The notes beneath the pieces are model-generated. The model was not told where the DNA came from. It did no database searches and was given only the letters and a program-made list of their open reading frames with translations. From Tubiluchus corallicola (taxonomy: Eukaryota; Priapulida; Priapulimorpha; Priapulimorphida; Tubiluchidae), in contig JAQGDQ010000653.1 of NCBI GenBank assembly GCA_030141605.1, positions 49,900-113,899 on the forward strand: a stretch of 64,000 bases of DNA, read 5' to 3'. How positions within the stretch are numbered: position 1 is the first letter of the stretch; every line of letters starts with the position of its first letter. This document shows positions 38,781 to 49,905 of this stretch, in pieces. A program made the position numbers and the translations under genes.

Positions 38781-39556
38781 GAATTATTATTTGCTTCCAT
38801 TGCAGTACATTCGTGCTGCATATTTTTGTCTTTCCAGTAGTTTACAAAGCCATCATAGCAATAATATTTGGAAGAAATTCTGGGATGTGCTTTGGTTTGC
38901 TAAGGTAAGACAATTATTTCCATTATGACATAGCCATACATATTTGGCAAAACGCGGCGAGAATACGTTGACCGTTTGAGGAAGAGTCCCTGTGCTGCAT
39001 TTAGCTTCAATACCAAACAACTTGTTTGCTAGTCTCCCAAAACCTTCACTTTTAAATTCCAACAAATTAGTAGTTGTTATAAAACAGCTGACAAAATGCC
39101 GCAATTAGGACTGTATTGCAGCCGCAGATTTCTTCCATTATGCTGTTTTGATCATGAGAATCAGCACACTTTTCAATAGATATGCAGCCTCTAAACTGAT
39201 TGAAATTTTCTATCGATGTGGCCAATGCTATCATAGCTAACCAAAATACTAAAATCTAGAACAGCCACTATGTGCACTTTTTGAAATACAGTAGTAACGT
39301 TTTTTGAATGCAGTGATCTGGGGATTCAAACGTAACAGTTTGCACGCACATTTGTCAACCTAATTAAAACTCGAACATAATATGGTAAACATGTTTCAGA
39401 CCCCCAATGACTCTACATCTAATTTGCACTAAACGTGATCTAAAAATATTTGTTTTCGGTTTTTTGTAGAGCTTGTATTAGCTTAATTGGTAATGATAGC
39501 AATAAAGGTAATTTCATTGGATGTTAAGGCTTTTAGTTGCCATTTGCAGCCCTCCC
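38781..39556. other. No gene recognised
   Basis: AT-rich. It presumably lies in the intron upstream of the sulfotransferase exon. The minus-strand frame at 38853-39104 has no recognisable content. Confidence 0.45.
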
Positions 39557-39994
39557 CAGGGGCATATCAACAGTTTACAACGCCTTGGGCTGCTACTTCT
39601 GTCCCGCCCATCTTAATTGTGAATTTCTGCTTCTGTAATGAGCAGATTAAACATCAACTTGTGGCGTATTAGAAATACTATTAACCTAGTTTCTTTGTTG
39701 TCATTAATAACTACATGTATTTGCATAGCGCTTATATTCAAGCCGGCTGCGCAACTACTTGTTGTGTAATACCTTGCATTATGTTCGTTATGTCACTTAT
39801 GTGGCCCTTATATATAAAATCTGCACTCAGTAACTGCCTGTGGCGTGCTATAAAATTTGCCTTTACAGTCTACGTGAATATGAAAGTATACACAGTTTCC
39901 GAGGAGAGTAAGAATTTTTCCTATAATGTGACGCCCCTCAAACTTTGGCGCCCTAGGCTATAGCCTAGTTAGCCTATTGGTTAATATGCCCCTG
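39557..39994 (+). mobile_element. hAT-type MITE, copy 2 (438 bp)
   Basis: Termini are CAGGGGCATATCAACAG (39557) and TTAATATGCCCCTG (39994), giving an inverted repeat CAGGGGCATAT of 11 bp followed by looser pairing. The flanking 8-mers are GCCCTCCC (39549-39556) and GCCCTCTC (39995-40002), 7 of 8 identical. It has the same family and opposite orientation to 34398-34798. No coding capacity. The hAT at 43482-50668 has a similar but not identical terminus (CAGTGGCGGAT), so it is not the obvious donor. Confidence 0.9.
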
Positions 39995-41258
39995 GCCCTC
40001 TCAGGCTGTTTAAACTGGTTGAACTTGCAGGATTGCAAATGGTGAACAATAACCGCCAATGAGTTTTATTGTTATGTTTTTTTCAAAGCACTGAGGAAGG
40101 CTTACCTACATAACCAATACACTGACAAGACAGTGAAACAAAACGCTAATCGTTTCTGCACGCTGTACATTCTTCTTCCGACGCTTCTCGTTTAAACAAT
40201 TGATGATTTACTTGTTGCCAAAGTCAGTCGTCAGAATGTCATCAAATCAGCCTGGACAATCACCTGCAGAAACAAGCAGAATGGGGGGCAGTTACATTAA
40301 GGGAAAGCAGCTACATCAGAAGCCTGACAAAAGCAACTGGCTGGCTATAACTATCCAGTTAGTACATATTACTCTCCTTGGTCAGCGATGACCAGTATTC
40401 AAACAAAGCTAGTTTGTGTTCCCATAGAGTTGTCCTAGTGCCATCCAAATAAAGTTTACTTGATACAAATCTCATTTCATTACAGCGCTTATGAAAATGA
40501 ATTTGGCTTCTTTTTCTTGTCTATAACGCTGTAAATGAATCTCCCAGACGCCGCCCGTTTGGCAACAATAACCCCCCCCCCCGCAAAAACTAAATGTATA
40601 ATCATTCTGCGCCGAGTATGAGGAGATTCTCCGTGTAACCACAACAATCGCTATCATGTTTTAATATTAAAAGTTTTCGCAAAACATCTTGCATAATTTG
40701 TCTTTGTTGTCGTTGTCGTTGTTGTGTTCGAACTACATGTATAACATAAACTCTTCGATTGCCGCTGCTTGGATTGTTGGATGAGTGACATGTATTAAAG
40801 CACATTGAAATTACAATCCCGTGTAAAATAAACAATACTTAAACAGTTTTTATCAGAGTGAATTAAATTGCAAGTGATAAATATCATTAAAGCTATTTTC
40901 TAAACACTTGCTTAAAATATAGACAAATTTGATTCCTTAGGTAGTAACAAACTGGGTAACAGACAAAAGCATTTAGGTAATTTTCTCGCAACAGTTAATA
41001 ATGCGGAGCCAGGAGTAAGGAAAAGCACTTACCTCTCAACAGATTTTACTCTGGCAAAGTATTCTCCATACAAAAAATTTTATTACTCCCCCCCCCCCCG
41101 AACAGTATCATATTTTCGACAGTAAAAAAATTATAGACATAATGCATTTTAAAAGATCCGGAACTGTCCGTTTTGTTGTTGTCCTTCATAACTTCAAGGT
41201 AAAGCTACGAAAGGCGGCTATTTAGTGTTGTGCACCTTAAAAAATAAGCAACAGTAAA
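39995..41258. other. No gene recognised
   Basis: Contains poly-C runs near 40568 and 41090. Small frames at 40200-40391 (plus) and 40602-40835 (minus) lack recognisable domains. One could be an undetected 5' exon, but this cannot be shown. Confidence 0.45.
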
Positions 41259-41511
41259 TCGATGGCTTCCTGTTGAAACCTGCTATCTCCATTTTTGCGT
41301 TTTTTCAAAAATGCATTTTTTTCTAAATTATACTGCATTACTCAAAACAACCTATGATTACAATATCAGTTAGCATTTTGTAAGATTTAACATGGCTTAT
41401 GTAGTTTTTGTACCATTTTTGGACATGCCAAGTGCTACGTATTCCATTTTGCATGCAAAATCTCATTTTGGCCAAAAATGGAGATAGCAGGTTTCAACAG
41501 GAAGCCATCGA
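41259..41511. mobile_element. MITE with 38-bp perfect terminal inverted repeats (253 bp)
   Basis: Positions 41259-41296 and 41474-41511 are exact reverse complements over 38 bp, opening TCGATGGCTTCCTG and closing CAGGAAGCCATCGA. The outermost TCGA is self-complementary, so it could be a 4-bp target duplication and not part of the repeat. The interior is about 177 bp, AT-rich and non-coding. Perfect arms imply a recent insertion. The superfamily cannot be assigned from the ends alone. Confidence 0.85.
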
Positions 41512-42570
41512 AATGCATTTGATGCAAAGTTTGTATTTTATAACGCTCAACACGAAAATAAAAAAAACAAACATTTTACACTACATGTAAGACTTACATG
41601 AAAAGAAATGCATAACAAAATGCCATATTGTTGTTCGCCACTCGTGAAGGTTCAAAGGACAGTAGCCACCTGCCCTGCAACAATCTAGCAACAGACGCCT
41701 AAGATACTGCCCCTCTTTACTCCTGCCCTCTTTGCCCGACTCACCTTCAGATGTTGTGAACTATAACTCAACCTTTTTATGCTTATTTTCTACTTCGGCA
41801 CACAATACGAAGATATACAGGGCTGATTACTTGTTGTAGAATAACAGAATAACATTTTACACTTAACCTATTAAAGACGTTAACATTGGGTCAAACGTCC
41901 CATTACTTACCTGTCCATGCCTGCCAGCCATACAGGTAATTGTCATTGCAAGATGACTTCTCTGTTTTGTATAGCCCTAATTGCTCGTTGTTCTGATCGA
42001 TTCATTGTACTTTACAGTAGAGTGTTAGCGTGTACTTTATTTTAGGTCATGTCATACAAACGACAAACGTGACCTTTATGAAACTTTTACAACCGACTAT
42101 TAAAAATACGTAAGAGATGCAAGATAAAAAAAAACAATCATTCCTGTACAGGCAAAAAATCATTAAAGGATAATTTGACATTAAAATAGGCCCACACTAA
42201 AATTACGTAAATGTAAACTAGACTGAATATGCTGGTAGAGAATTTAGGCAAAATTTAGCAGAACATTACCCACGATTACAAAGAGAATACCTACAAGATT
42301 TTCCATTCCATGTCAGTAAAAGTGTCTAAAAAACATTAAAATGATTTGAAGCAACTCTCCCGGGCCCACGTAATCAACTCTAAATTTTACTTTGGAACTT
42401 CAAAAACTATTTTCACCATATTTTTTTAGTTCTTACTCTTGGCATGTGTCATATATTTGTATATCTAAAATTTTATATACTGATTCCTTTTAACCAGTAG
42501 TAAGATGCAATATATATAGCTTTTAGACACCATTAAGTATTTTAAAAGTTTTCAAATCCATAGACTTAAC
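41512..42570. other. No gene recognised
   Basis: AT-rich intergenic DNA with no supported feature. Confidence 0.5.
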
Positions 42571-42579
42571 CATTGTAGA

Positions 42580-43450
42580 TTTAACAATACACACGGCCAA
42601 TGAACACATTGATTCAACCAGATACAGGTTGGAACAAGATATTATGGTAAATATTAATGCAGCATTTTGACTTACACGAATTAAAAATGAGCAACGGAAA
42701 ATAAAATACATGCAATTCTTACCAACGAATGACCATTTAACGACAGCAATACCACTAAAAGTTTGCGAATCTGCAATTAAAAGCTCAGAAACAATCAAAT
42801 TTTTAGGTTAACATTGATGAACAATTATCCTGCGACCAACAATTTAACAAAATGTATAAAAAAACGTCATTCCGTATATCTTTCCTACGTCAAGTAAGGG
42901 GACAACATTATAGGCAAACAAAGTCCAGATCTATAAAACATTTGCAATGCCTCAGTATATCTATGGTTGCTGTTCGTATCAGAATATTTCAAGAGAAAAC
43001 TTCAATAAACTAAGCACTCTTCATAGCTGTGCCCTCAGACTGATTTCTGGACAACCACAAAGGCTGTTAACAAAAACACTCATTTCTCTGCTACACATAC
43101 AAGATCCTCGATCGTTGAAAATACCGATCCTAGAAGCGCATATTAATATTAAGGTTACCACACATTAATATTTCTCTGCAAGTACAAACAGATTAGTGCT
43201 CCATTTATTAACAATAAATTGCCTATTTTCTAAATCCGGCATTAAATAGCCGCACATCCAACATTGCACAAATCACGACTAACAATAAGTATGGCAACAA
43301 ATCTATTGCTAAAAAGGCAATTTACCTATGGAACTCACTACCAAGCAACAAAAAGAAAGAAACGCGTTCCCGACATTAAAAACTAAATTAAAAGCTTACT
43401 ACTTGAACTGGTACGATAAACCAAGCAATACCAATGATAATGTAAATCGA
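42580..43450 (+). pseudogene. Degenerate LINE fragment (RT thumb and C-terminal tail)
   Basis: Pieces in shifting frames read in the order expected for a CR1/Jockey-type element: the stretch after RT motif C (about 42580-42700), MQFLPTNDHLTTAIPL, SETIKFLG (42780-42810), NIDEQLSCDQQFNKM, ISFLRQVRG, MPQYIYGCCSYQN...LHSCALRLISG (42947-43060) and finally KKAIYLWNSLPSN (about 43310). Several stops and frameshifts are present. It ends almost exactly where the hAT element begins (43482). Confidence 0.75.
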
Positions 43451-43873
43451 GACAAGAATTTCATCTACCCTAGGCCATAATCAGTGGCGGATTTAGGGGG
43501 TGGGGCCTGGGCCCCATTCATAGTAGCTGTTACAGCACACCAAGAAAATATTTTCTCCGGATTATAAGCTTTAGATCGTTTAGTGGTAGCTTTTAATGAC
43601 TTATATCGAGTAAAAAGTTCTGCATTAATGATTTAAGTGTAAAAACGTTGTGCCCTTTAAGTAATAATTGAAGTTTTTGGCAAAGATATCGCTGTGCGCA
43701 ATATAGATGTAAGTTTCTCTGCAACCGGTTCGGCGGCATAATGAAACAAGATTGAATCAACTGATCAAGACGTAAGCTGCAGCTTACAGTAGATGACGTA
43801 TATTGCAGGTACTTAACTGTCGACGGAGCGAGTCATCGCCTGACTTCAGCGTCAAAATGTAATTATTATCATA

Positions 43874-45980
43874 ATGGCTTTCATAAGTGAAGAAAAATTT
43901 AATACTGAGTGTGGAATTAGTGAAGAGTCCGAAAATAGTGAGTTGTGTAATCTTAGACTTATTTAAAAGCAGTATTGCGGTATGAGACACATGAAACTAG
44001 CGTTGCTCTTATATTAAATTTTCGATTATTTTGTTAATATTAAGATCACTTAAGCCATCTTTATAAATTTCAGTAACTATTATAGCTTTGAATATCAGTA
44101 ACTATCACCGCTCTTTCATCGTCTAATTACAAGTTTCCAATATTCCAATATATAATTTCTTGTTTGTAACTTTTTTAGATTCAAACGTTTCTGAAGCGGT
44201 GTCTAGTTATGTATCTGTTGATACTGATACAGAAAGAAAACAACTTTCGATTGACACAGAATTGCCTGCTAAAAGAACACAAGTTTCAATCGATGGTTTC
44301 TTCTCTAAAGAAAAGGCACAGAAAAAGCACAAAGTGATGTTGATGTTTATGTTCCTACAGAAAAAGCTGTTTCAAAAGAGACTATTTCTGATTATTTGGG
44401 AAAAAGTGTTCTCATGTCAGACATGTCAGACATGGGAAAAGTGAAAAGCTAAAGTCAATTGCCTCATCAGTCATTTGTTTTCCCACAATGTACGAAGTGA
44501 ATATACCAGAAATGCTGAAGTATCTAACATGATCTCCGAACTCGGGTGGGTAACACTAGAAATTAGACGCCGACAAACGACACTAAACATCTTTCATGAT
44601 ATGAAAGAACACAGGATAGGTATAAATTTGCCAACTTACATCACCCCATCTCTCAAAGATAACAACAAACTTGTTCAACCAGCAACAAGAGTCAATATTT
44701 ATTTATACTCCTTCTAACCCAGAGCAGTACGCTTGGAACAAACTTCCACCGGATATCAGAGAAATCACTTCTACAGATCACTTCCGAGCACTAGTACCCT
44801 CTGCTGTTTCTACCATGAGGGTGCCATCCCGCCTAACATGTCTGTAAATCTAACTGTGTTTTTAGCCCTCACCCACCATGTTTGTTTTGCCTATTTCACC
44901 TCTTTTCATAACCTCTAGTACTATCACCAGTTAGCGAGTTGCTTTTCTCATCGTGCATACTAACTATGCGCACCCCAAACTTCTAGGCTGTCGTCAAAGA
45001 CTTTTAGAAGTATATTATACAAGACTTCAAGAACATGTTGATTTTCTGATAGTTCTAGGAAGAGCAGTACCCACTACAGACGTTGCCATCATGAGTGGCT
45101 CAGCATTCATACGTATTCATACATATATCACTGCATATTGCGAAAAACAAGATGTACTGTATTGCCTACCCTGTGTAATCTTCCAGTAGCCAGTAGTAAA
45201 AAAAGCAAATTATTAATAGACAAACCATTCCATGACTGGAAACATGCAAGGGAGTACTTGCGAACACATGAAGAGTGCCAGTATCACTTGGAATCAGCCG
45301 CAAAAATGTTCTTGCAAACTACGAAAAATCCATGCGTGTCAATCTTGAACAGGAGGTCGAGTTATGCAGCAGCTCAAATTAAGAAAAACAGTGCAGTACT
45401 TAATTGTATTCTGAGTTGCTTGATCTTCTGTGGAAGGCAAAGCATTGCACTGAGAGGGCATAGAGACGACTCAACTTCTTTAGCGTGTAACCAAGGCAAC
45501 TTTAAAGCCTAGTAAAACTTCTAAATTCAAAATATGAACTGCTGAGGAGCCAAGTAGAAAATTATGCAAAAAATGCCCAATACATTTCAAAAACTATTCA
45601 AAATGAACTTCTTGACTGCATTAAAGACTTTTTGCAGGAACCAATAGTTAGTCACATCAAGGCACAAAAATTGCCCAATATTCGGACTTACGGCAGATGA
45701 GGTTACTGATGTCAGCAACTGGGAACAGTTAGGAATAGTCGTTCGTTATGCACACAATGAAAAAACAGTTGAAAGTTTAACAGAATACATTAAGTATGAG
45801 ACAATAACTGGTGATGCCATTGCAAATGCTATTTCAGAGTCATTAGCAAAATTCGGGCTAGATATAAAAAACTACAGGGCTTTAACTTTTGATGGAGCCG
45901 CAAACATGTGTGGCATACAACGCGGTTACTCAAAGCTACTACAGGAAATAGCAAAAAGAGCACCATACATACACTGTGAA
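43874..45980 (+). pseudogene. hAT transposase, N-terminal part (interrupted)
   Basis: A first exon at 43874-43937 (ATG, then MAFISEEKF) ends at a consensus donor GTGAGT. A TTTTTTAG acceptor at 44177-44178 opens exon 2 in phase (SNVSEAVSSYVS...). A LINE tail then breaks the gene. From about 45120 the transposase resumes: YCLPCVIF and FHDWKHAREYLRTHEECQYH (TTF-type zinc region), then IALRGHRDDSTS, NQGNFKAL, IQNELL, DEVTDVSNWEQLGIVVRY and FDGAANMCG. These are hallmarks of the ZMYM1/P52rIPK-like hAT family, including the RNase-H-fold acidic residues. Multiple frameshifts are present, and the frame ends near 45980 (APYIHC) at the BEL/Pao insertion. Confidence 0.82.
44470..44870 (+). pseudogene. 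LINE C-terminal tail inserted in the hAT gene
   Basis: Reads ISELGWVTLEIRRRQTTL, NIFHDMKEHRIG and then, after a frame change, WNKLPPDIREITSTDHF. This is the C-terminal signature of CR1/L2-type non-LTR elements (length polymorphism and shifted frames make it inactive). It lies between two parts of the hAT transposase in the same orientation. Confidence 0.75.
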
Positions 45981-46557
45981 TAGTGAAGACGTGTTTGAAT
46001 CCCAAATAAACAGATAAGAGAATGGATAAAAACTAAAACACGGCTTTTACTGCACTGAACCCATTTTAATCTCTCTTGCACATGCGCGCAACTCAAGACA
46101 ATACAAAATCCCACATAGCTCCCCCCCCCCCCGGGCTGCTGGAAACCAGCAGAAAGAGGAGAAAACAAACTACACTAATTACCATTCTTAAACTGTTACA
46201 CAGTAGCAAAATTAATGTAAAAATGTCAATTTTCAGAATTTCCAAATAGTATGAACTAACCCTAGTAATCCATACAACACATATGTATTACACAATAGCA
46301 AGCCATCGTGTTGCTCAATACAGACCGCTTTACAAAAGCTGAGAACATAACTATTTCGGATTGCTCAACAATGAACAAGAAATTTTAAGAATTAAGACTG
46401 TTTAGGTCTACATTGCAAAAATAAACGAAGTAATTGCTACAGTAATTCGCATGTTATTTATGCAAAAAAAATCTGAAATGAATTAACTCATTAACTACAT
46501 CATAGCCTAAACCAAAGAGGCATTGCGCCGCATGAGAAAAGCTTCTAGAGGGCTTTA

Positions 46558-47135
46558 TTAATTAATTAATAATTTATTAATGGGTCGACGAGTCTTGCGA
46601 CCTTTGATCAACATCCATGCTACCTGCGCAACACCATCTCTGCCTGGAATTAGAGGGGTGACCTTACCCAAGGGCCATTTGCGACGTGGATAAGGGGCTG
46701 CATTTACCAAAACAACTTCACCTTCCTTTGACGGACGACTACTACCACATGGATTATGCCACTTACGAAGTGTGGGTAAGTAGGAGGATAGCCATCTCTT
46801 CCAAAACTGCTGACTTGTGAAAACACGATGTCTCCACCTACGAACCAAAGAGAGCGGAGTAGGGGGCAGAAAGTTAATTGAATAGCAACATCTAACCTGC
46901 CTGGAGGTGATGTACCAAGTATAAAATGAAGAGGGGTGAGGGGTTCCTCAAGCGAGTCAATCTCAGTTAAAGGACTTATATTGATGGACTCCTTTATCTC
47001 ACAACTTGCTGTACAGAATTCAGGACAAGAAAGAGACGAATTACCAAGTGTTTTCTTCAAACGTGACTTTACGCTTGCAACCAAACGTTCCCAAAAACCT
47101 CCCCACTAGGGAGAAGTCTCTGGGATAAGTTTCCA
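46558..47135 (-). pseudogene. BEL/Pao integrase C-terminal end and DUF5641-type domain
   Basis: From 47135 downwards: IPETSP-stop-WGGFWERL, VASVKSRLKKTLG, PLTPLHFILG (end of the integrase catalytic region and linker). Then, in a second frame, QFWKRWLSSYLPTLRKWH, EGEVVLVN, RRKWPLGKV and RPINKLL, the C-terminal DUF5641-like domain typical of BEL/Pao polyproteins. An in-frame stop at about 47107 and a frame change near 46850 make it non-functional. Confidence 0.82.
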
Positions 47136-47139
47136 TGAA

Positions 47140-48314
47140 ACCTGGCTGTAACATAATATGTAAATTGTTTGAACTCTACGGAGATCGTTACCTGATTAAT
47201 TGTTAATAGGCAGTCTAGTGATTACTGGGTGTAACCTCAATGTCCAATCACCAAATGTAAATTAACGCAAAACAGTATTAGATTGCTATAAAGAAATCAA
47301 CACTTTTGTAGGTTTATTAAAATTAAAGCTGCGCTCACATCATAAAATTTAAAGGATGTAAATGACGGTGAAATTTGTTGTGTGATAGCAAAATAAACCT
47401 TTGATACACTGACAAAACAGTTTTCTAACCAGAATTACAATTTATGAGCAATATACAGGGTGTGCACAAAGTAAAGCCCCATTCCCAAGGTAATGAAGGG
47501 ATAGTAAGAAGGCAGGTTAGTGGGAGGCGCCATAGACTGTACTTCACCAGCAGGCCTGTGTCTGTTTACTAACAAGTCCCAAGCTTCACTTCAAGAAGTT
47601 AATGATCGACGTATGGCAAACAGTTAATGTTCCTCCAGATACTAGAAAATGTAGTAATGATACGTCTTACCGGCAACTTCGGTTCTGCACAGAATAAGTC
47701 TGACTCTGCATACATCAACACTATGGTAAATGACTGTCTGTCCCGTACCAGAATACGGCTTTGCACCTCAGAATGACGTATATAGGATAGTTGACTTTAA
47801 CAGTGGGTCTAGTCTACCAACATCACCAACTACAGCTACACCAAGCTAACCATTGTCGGCTCCAAAATCACTTTCATGTTGTTACCAAAATTTATTCGCT
47901 GCTTTTTATTAACATGGTTGCTTATAACATCCAAATTTAAGCAGCTCTCTACCTGAACTAACTTTTCTAGGTCACTTGTTCTGGCTTCCACTCACTATAC
48001 ATGTACACTGTCAAGGTGTATCTGTATGGCATATCTAAAACTACATCTCCACGCAGATGTGCAAAACAAGTGAAGTTTATTCGAGGATACACACATCTTG
48101 GTGTCAACGTATTGAATATTCATCCATGATGCACTTTTGGTAATTGAATCACTAATATGGTACAAAGGAAAAATAGGGGTTTTGGGCTACCCCCAATAAC
48201 TAAGTTAAACATGGATCTGCCTTCAGTTAGCTTAACTAAAAACTCATGATAAGAAAGTAACAGCCATCTAGTGGCAAAATAAGTCAAAAATGATACAACA
48301 AAAATTAACCAATG
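47140..48314. mobile_element. Unidentified insertion of about 1.2 kb inside the BEL/Pao integrase
   Basis: The integrase reading (minus strand) breaks at about 48340, after the SDNGS-type block and LRSQCNILDV, and resumes at about 47135 with the block that normally follows within a dozen residues. The intervening DNA has no coding potential. It contains CAGGGTGTGCACAAAGTAAA at 47456-47475, reminiscent of a transposon terminus. A CCACTAGATGGC word lies near the other end. Its exact ends and class are unresolved. Confidence 0.5.
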
Positions 48315-49041
48315 CTAATAAGCAAATGACAGCAGACATATCACATCCAAAATGTTACACTGGCTTCTAAGCAACTTTGAAAGAGTCTTAAAAGACGAGC
48401 CATTGTTGCTGTAAAAGCATGAGACTACACCCCGTCGAGCAAAAAACCTACGAATGGCCAGAGAAGTTTCAGTTTCATTTAGACTACTGAATACCTCTAA
48501 ATGAATAGCCCTGGTCACAGAGCAAGTAAACAGACGAACCCAACACTTTTCATTTGAGCGCAAATGAAATGGGCCCAAATGATCAAGTCCAGCTTGAGAG
48601 AATGGCCTGCTAGGAATAGTCCTAAATGAAAGTAAGAAGGACTCTTCAGAGATGAATGGTCGCGAATTTGCACGACAACACCTGACACAACCCAAAGGCA
48701 CTTTCTTGACGTTACGTCTTAGCTGCGGCACCCAAAATGACCTGCGAATCTCCGCCAAAGTAGAGGGCAGACAAGAGGCCCACATGAGCATCCTGAACAA
48801 CAAGTTGAAATAACTTGCTACTCCCTGACAACAATGGAAGTGAACCTTCACCCGTTCTAGGCTTCACTAAAATCAACATTTGATCTTTGTCCAAGTAAGC
48901 TCGGAAGTTAGATAACCTAGAATCTTTAGGAATATCGGACACTTTAACTAAAGCTTCGAATTTCAAATGAAATGTTTCCAACTGGAAGAATCTTATAAGC
49001 ACAGTAAGAGCCGACGCCCTCTTAACTTGACAAAGGTTCAT
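48315..49041 (-). pseudogene. BEL/Pao integrase zinc-binding and core fragment
   Basis: Two overlapping minus-strand frames read LSNFRAYLDKDQMLILVK and VVQDAHVGLL (upstream region), then RRSFWVPQLRRNVKK and CVRCCRANSRPF (the Cys pair of the H2C2 zinc finger), then PFSQAGLDHLGPF, LFTCSVTRAIHLEV, FFARRGVVSCFYSNNGSSF (the integrase Asp/Asn block, with SNNGS in place of SDNGS). The frameshift near 48720-48780 and loss of the rest of the polyprotein make this a relic. The Asp-to-Asn change at the catalytic position would itself inactivate it. Confidence 0.85.
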
Positions 49042-49109
49042 TCAGGCCCATACGCCTGCGGTTCTGTATGAATCGAAGTACATAGCCTATCACACCTACA
49101 GCTTTAGGC

Positions 49110-49905
49110 AATGTTCCCCAGGTTTACAAAAGACATTAGTGTTCTGCTTCAAGGTAGCACTATGGATGTTTTAGACGCGTATGAAACAATTCAGTTTATT
49201 ACTGAGGAACTAAAAAATGTGCGTGAAAACTGCGAATCTGAATTTTGCAAAATATGGAAAAAAATGTGAAAAATGTCAGAAATTGCAGGGAGTCTTTTAG
49301 AGATACCTCGTCGGTGTCATAGGCAGTCGTTAAGAAACAACATGCCAGCTGATCACCCAATTGATTGTTTTCGCAGGAGTATATTTATTCCTTTCTTAGA
49401 TGCACTTGTGAATGAACTAGAGATGAGATTTGCAACAATCTGTACACTTGCCAAAAAGGCACTAAGTCTGATACCAAAGAACTTTTGTAAGATTTCAGAG
49501 GAGGCAATTGAAGACATATTGTAGTATTATGCACCTGACATTCATTCGCCCTTAACTTTCCATCAAGAAGTGAGGAGATGGGTTTGTCGTTGGAGCTGCA
49601 CAGAAGACGCTAAGCTACTTTCCACAATTCAAGGAACTGTCAAAAAATGCAACTTTATATTGTACCCAAATGTCTTCACCATATTGAACATTTTGCTTGT
49701 GATGCCACTTTCTGCAGCTGGTATCTAACGAAGCCATTCAACTATTAGATTCATAAAAAATGTGTACCGAAAAACTATAGGAGAAGGCAGATTAAATGCA
49801 TTGATATTAATGTTTGTACACAAAGATATTGAAATTGATATTGTCAAAATCATAGAAATGTATGCAGCCAGAAATCCCAGACAAATGACTTTGCCTCACA
49901 TGTAA
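49110..49905 (+). pseudogene. hAT transposase, C-terminal part with dimerisation region
   Basis: After the BEL/Pao insertion the transposase resumes: FTKDISVLLQGSTMDVLDAY, a stop at 49267, CHRQSLRNN, DCFRRSIFIPFLDALVNEL, then after another frame change FHQEVRRWV, NVFTILNILLVMPLSAAG, RSHSTIRFIKNVYRKTIGE, RLNALILMFVHKDIEID and RNPRQMTL. The last blocks are the hAT C-terminal dimerisation region. Several stops are present. The portion between APYIHC (left part) and this restart, normally 150 or more residues, is missing, so the BEL insertion was accompanied by a deletion. Confidence 0.82.

Larger units (their letters stand above)
45981..49060 (-). mobile_element. BEL/Pao LTR retrotransposon remnant inserted in the hAT element
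   Basis: Minus-strand coding remnants of a BEL/Pao polyprotein occupy 46558-47135 and 48315-49041. Gag, protease and reverse transcriptase are missing. The 45981-46550 segment between the coding end and the resumed hAT sequence could hold a decayed 3' LTR (it begins TG on the plus strand, that is CA at the 3' end of the element), but no second LTR was found to confirm this. A CCCCCCCCCCCC run sits near 46126. The internal 47140-48314 segment is foreign to the element. Confidence 0.7.
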
